Assembly: GCA_035642535.1 (NCBI GenBank)
Contig: DASQSE010000027.1
Location: forward strand, 1 to 48,081
Direction: 5' to 3'
Length of the DNA: 48,081 nucleotides
From: Jatrophihabitans sp035642535
Lineage (GTDB): Bacteria > Actinomycetota > Actinomycetes > Mycobacteriales > Jatrophihabitantaceae
The position numbers and the translations under genes were made by a program. Below, piece after piece: positions 47,482 through 48,081 of this stretch (position 1 is its first letter; every line of letters starts with the position of its first letter). The notes beneath the pieces were generated by a model, which was not told the origin of the DNA, ran no database searches, and saw only the letters and a list, made by a program, of their open reading frames with translations.

Positions 47482-48081
47482 TCACGGCACCGTCGCGCCA
47501 GCCGCCGCACGCGCCGCGGCAGGCAGCGCTGCCTCGATCTGCTCCAGCACGTCCTCGTCCATTGCGGCGTTGACGAACCACGCCTCGAACGCGGACGGCG
47601 GCAGGTACACGCCCACGGCGAGCATCGCGTGGAAGAACGCGGGATAGCGCCAGGTCTCGGCGGCCTGCGCGGCGGCGAAGTCGCGCACCGGCGCGTCCGC
47701 GAAAAACGCGGAGAACAGGTTGCCCGCGTATTGCACCTGGTGCGCGACCCCGGCCGCGGACAGCGCCTGCGACACCATCGCCCCGACGGTCTGCGCGTTC
47801 TTGTCCAGCGCGGCATACACGGCGTCATCGGCGAGCCGCAGGGTGGTGAGCCCGGCGGCGACCGCGACCGGGTTACCCGCCAGCGTCCCGGCCTGGTAGA
47901 CCGGCCCGGCCGGGGCCAGCGACGCCATGATCGACGCGCGGCCGCCGAACGCGGCGGCCGGCAGACCACCGCTCATCACCTTGCCGAACGTGTAGAGATC
48001 GGCGTCCACCGGATCGATGCCGTACCAACCCGCGGGCGAGACGCGGAATCCGGTCATCACCTCGTCCATGATCAGAAGCGC
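47482..48081 (-). CDS. hemL: Glutamate-1-semialdehyde 2,1-aminomutase (5' part outside window)
   Basis: PLP enzyme that turns glutamate-1-semialdehyde into 5-aminolevulinate, the tetrapyrrole precursor. The C-terminal 200 residues are present: ALLIMDEVMTGFRV, the PLP Lys in FGKVMSGGLPAAAFGG, QAGTLAGNPVAVAAG, and the end PPSAFEAWFVNAAMDEDV. The frame is open to the window edge at 48081, so the start lies outside. In mycobacteria hemL is followed by the phosphatase and cytochrome c genes in one direction; here an MDMPI-like gene on the other strand lies between. Confidence 0.95.
   Translation of the reverse strand, partial: ALLIMDEVMTGFRVSPAGWYGIDPVDADLYTFGKVMSGGLPAAAFGGRASIMASLAPAGPVYQAGTLAGNPVAVAAGLTTLRLADDAVYAALDKNAQTVGAMVSQALSAAGVAHQVQYAGNLFSAFFADAPVRDFAAAQAAETWRYPAFFHAMLAVGVYLPPSAFEAWFVNAAMDEDVLEQIEAALPAAARAAAGATVP

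Overview
The window is about 48 kb of dense, very GC-rich DNA with frequent GTG starts, many 4-base ATGA/GTGA gene overlaps and several start codons that sit 6-8 bases after a TANNNT box with no Shine-Dalgarno. Together with the futalosine menaquinone genes and a mycobacterium-like hemL / phosphatase / ResA / CcdA / ResB / CcsB order, this points to a chromosomal segment of an actinobacterium. I would not name a genus. I see no tRNA, rRNA, CRISPR array, phage or complete insertion sequence.

Layout. 1-1879: end of inorganic pyrophosphatase, an SDR and a carboxymuconolactone-decarboxylase-like protein. 1965-5764: a membrane hybrid histidine kinase coupled to a soluble receiver-GAF-kinase, with no DNA-binding output. 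5615-8019 (minus): an operon of an Asp/Gly/Ala repeat peptide, a JmjC/cupin oxygenase and a thioredoxin-like ferredoxin. 8100-9717: menG and a transporter. 9918-10296: two very small proteins. 10270-12368: mqnC with an EamA exporter. 12461-16986: a secreted protein, a truncated MarR gene, an MFS exporter, a MocR regulator and an SDR. 16904-18531: GNAT and mqnA. 18643-21884: a membrane protein, an inositol-monophosphatase-like enzyme, a DUF4229 protein and mqnE. 21947-23204: a frameshifted AbiEi/DUF559-type gene between two copies of a 52-bp palindrome. 23219-27150: a TetR-controlled MMPL exporter operon. 27133-30372: Lrp, ubiX/mqnL, ubiA/mqnP, a YtrA-like GntR and its membrane partner. 30413-32412: a membrane protein and ubiD/mqnM. 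32646-34636: an OmpR/HK pair. 34655-35239: a lipoprotein. 35370-41900: one tightly coupled operon joining ApbE, a heme-b membrane protein, a NuoF-like flavoprotein and a ferredoxin to two membrane glycosyltransferases. 41956-46527: cytochrome c biogenesis system II and a phosphatase. 46699-48081: an MDMPI-fold protein and partial hemL.

Functional theme. Respiratory-chain biogenesis dominates: MqnA, MqnE, MqnC, MqnP, MqnL, MqnM and MenG make menaquinone by the futalosine route. The deaminase/hydrolase step and MqnD are not in this window. ResA, CcdA, ResB and CcsB assemble c-type cytochromes, and HemL makes the tetrapyrrole precursor. The ApbE operon adds a predicted transmembrane electron-transfer chain.

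Most interesting: the repeat-peptide / JmjC / ferredoxin operon, which could be a peptide-modifying system; the ApbE redox operon whose expected FMN-binding partner appears reduced to a signal anchor and Ser/Thr linker; three families of intergenic palindromes, each present twice; and the apparently leaderless promoters before the mqnA, mqnE, EamA-mqnC and transporter-menG units.
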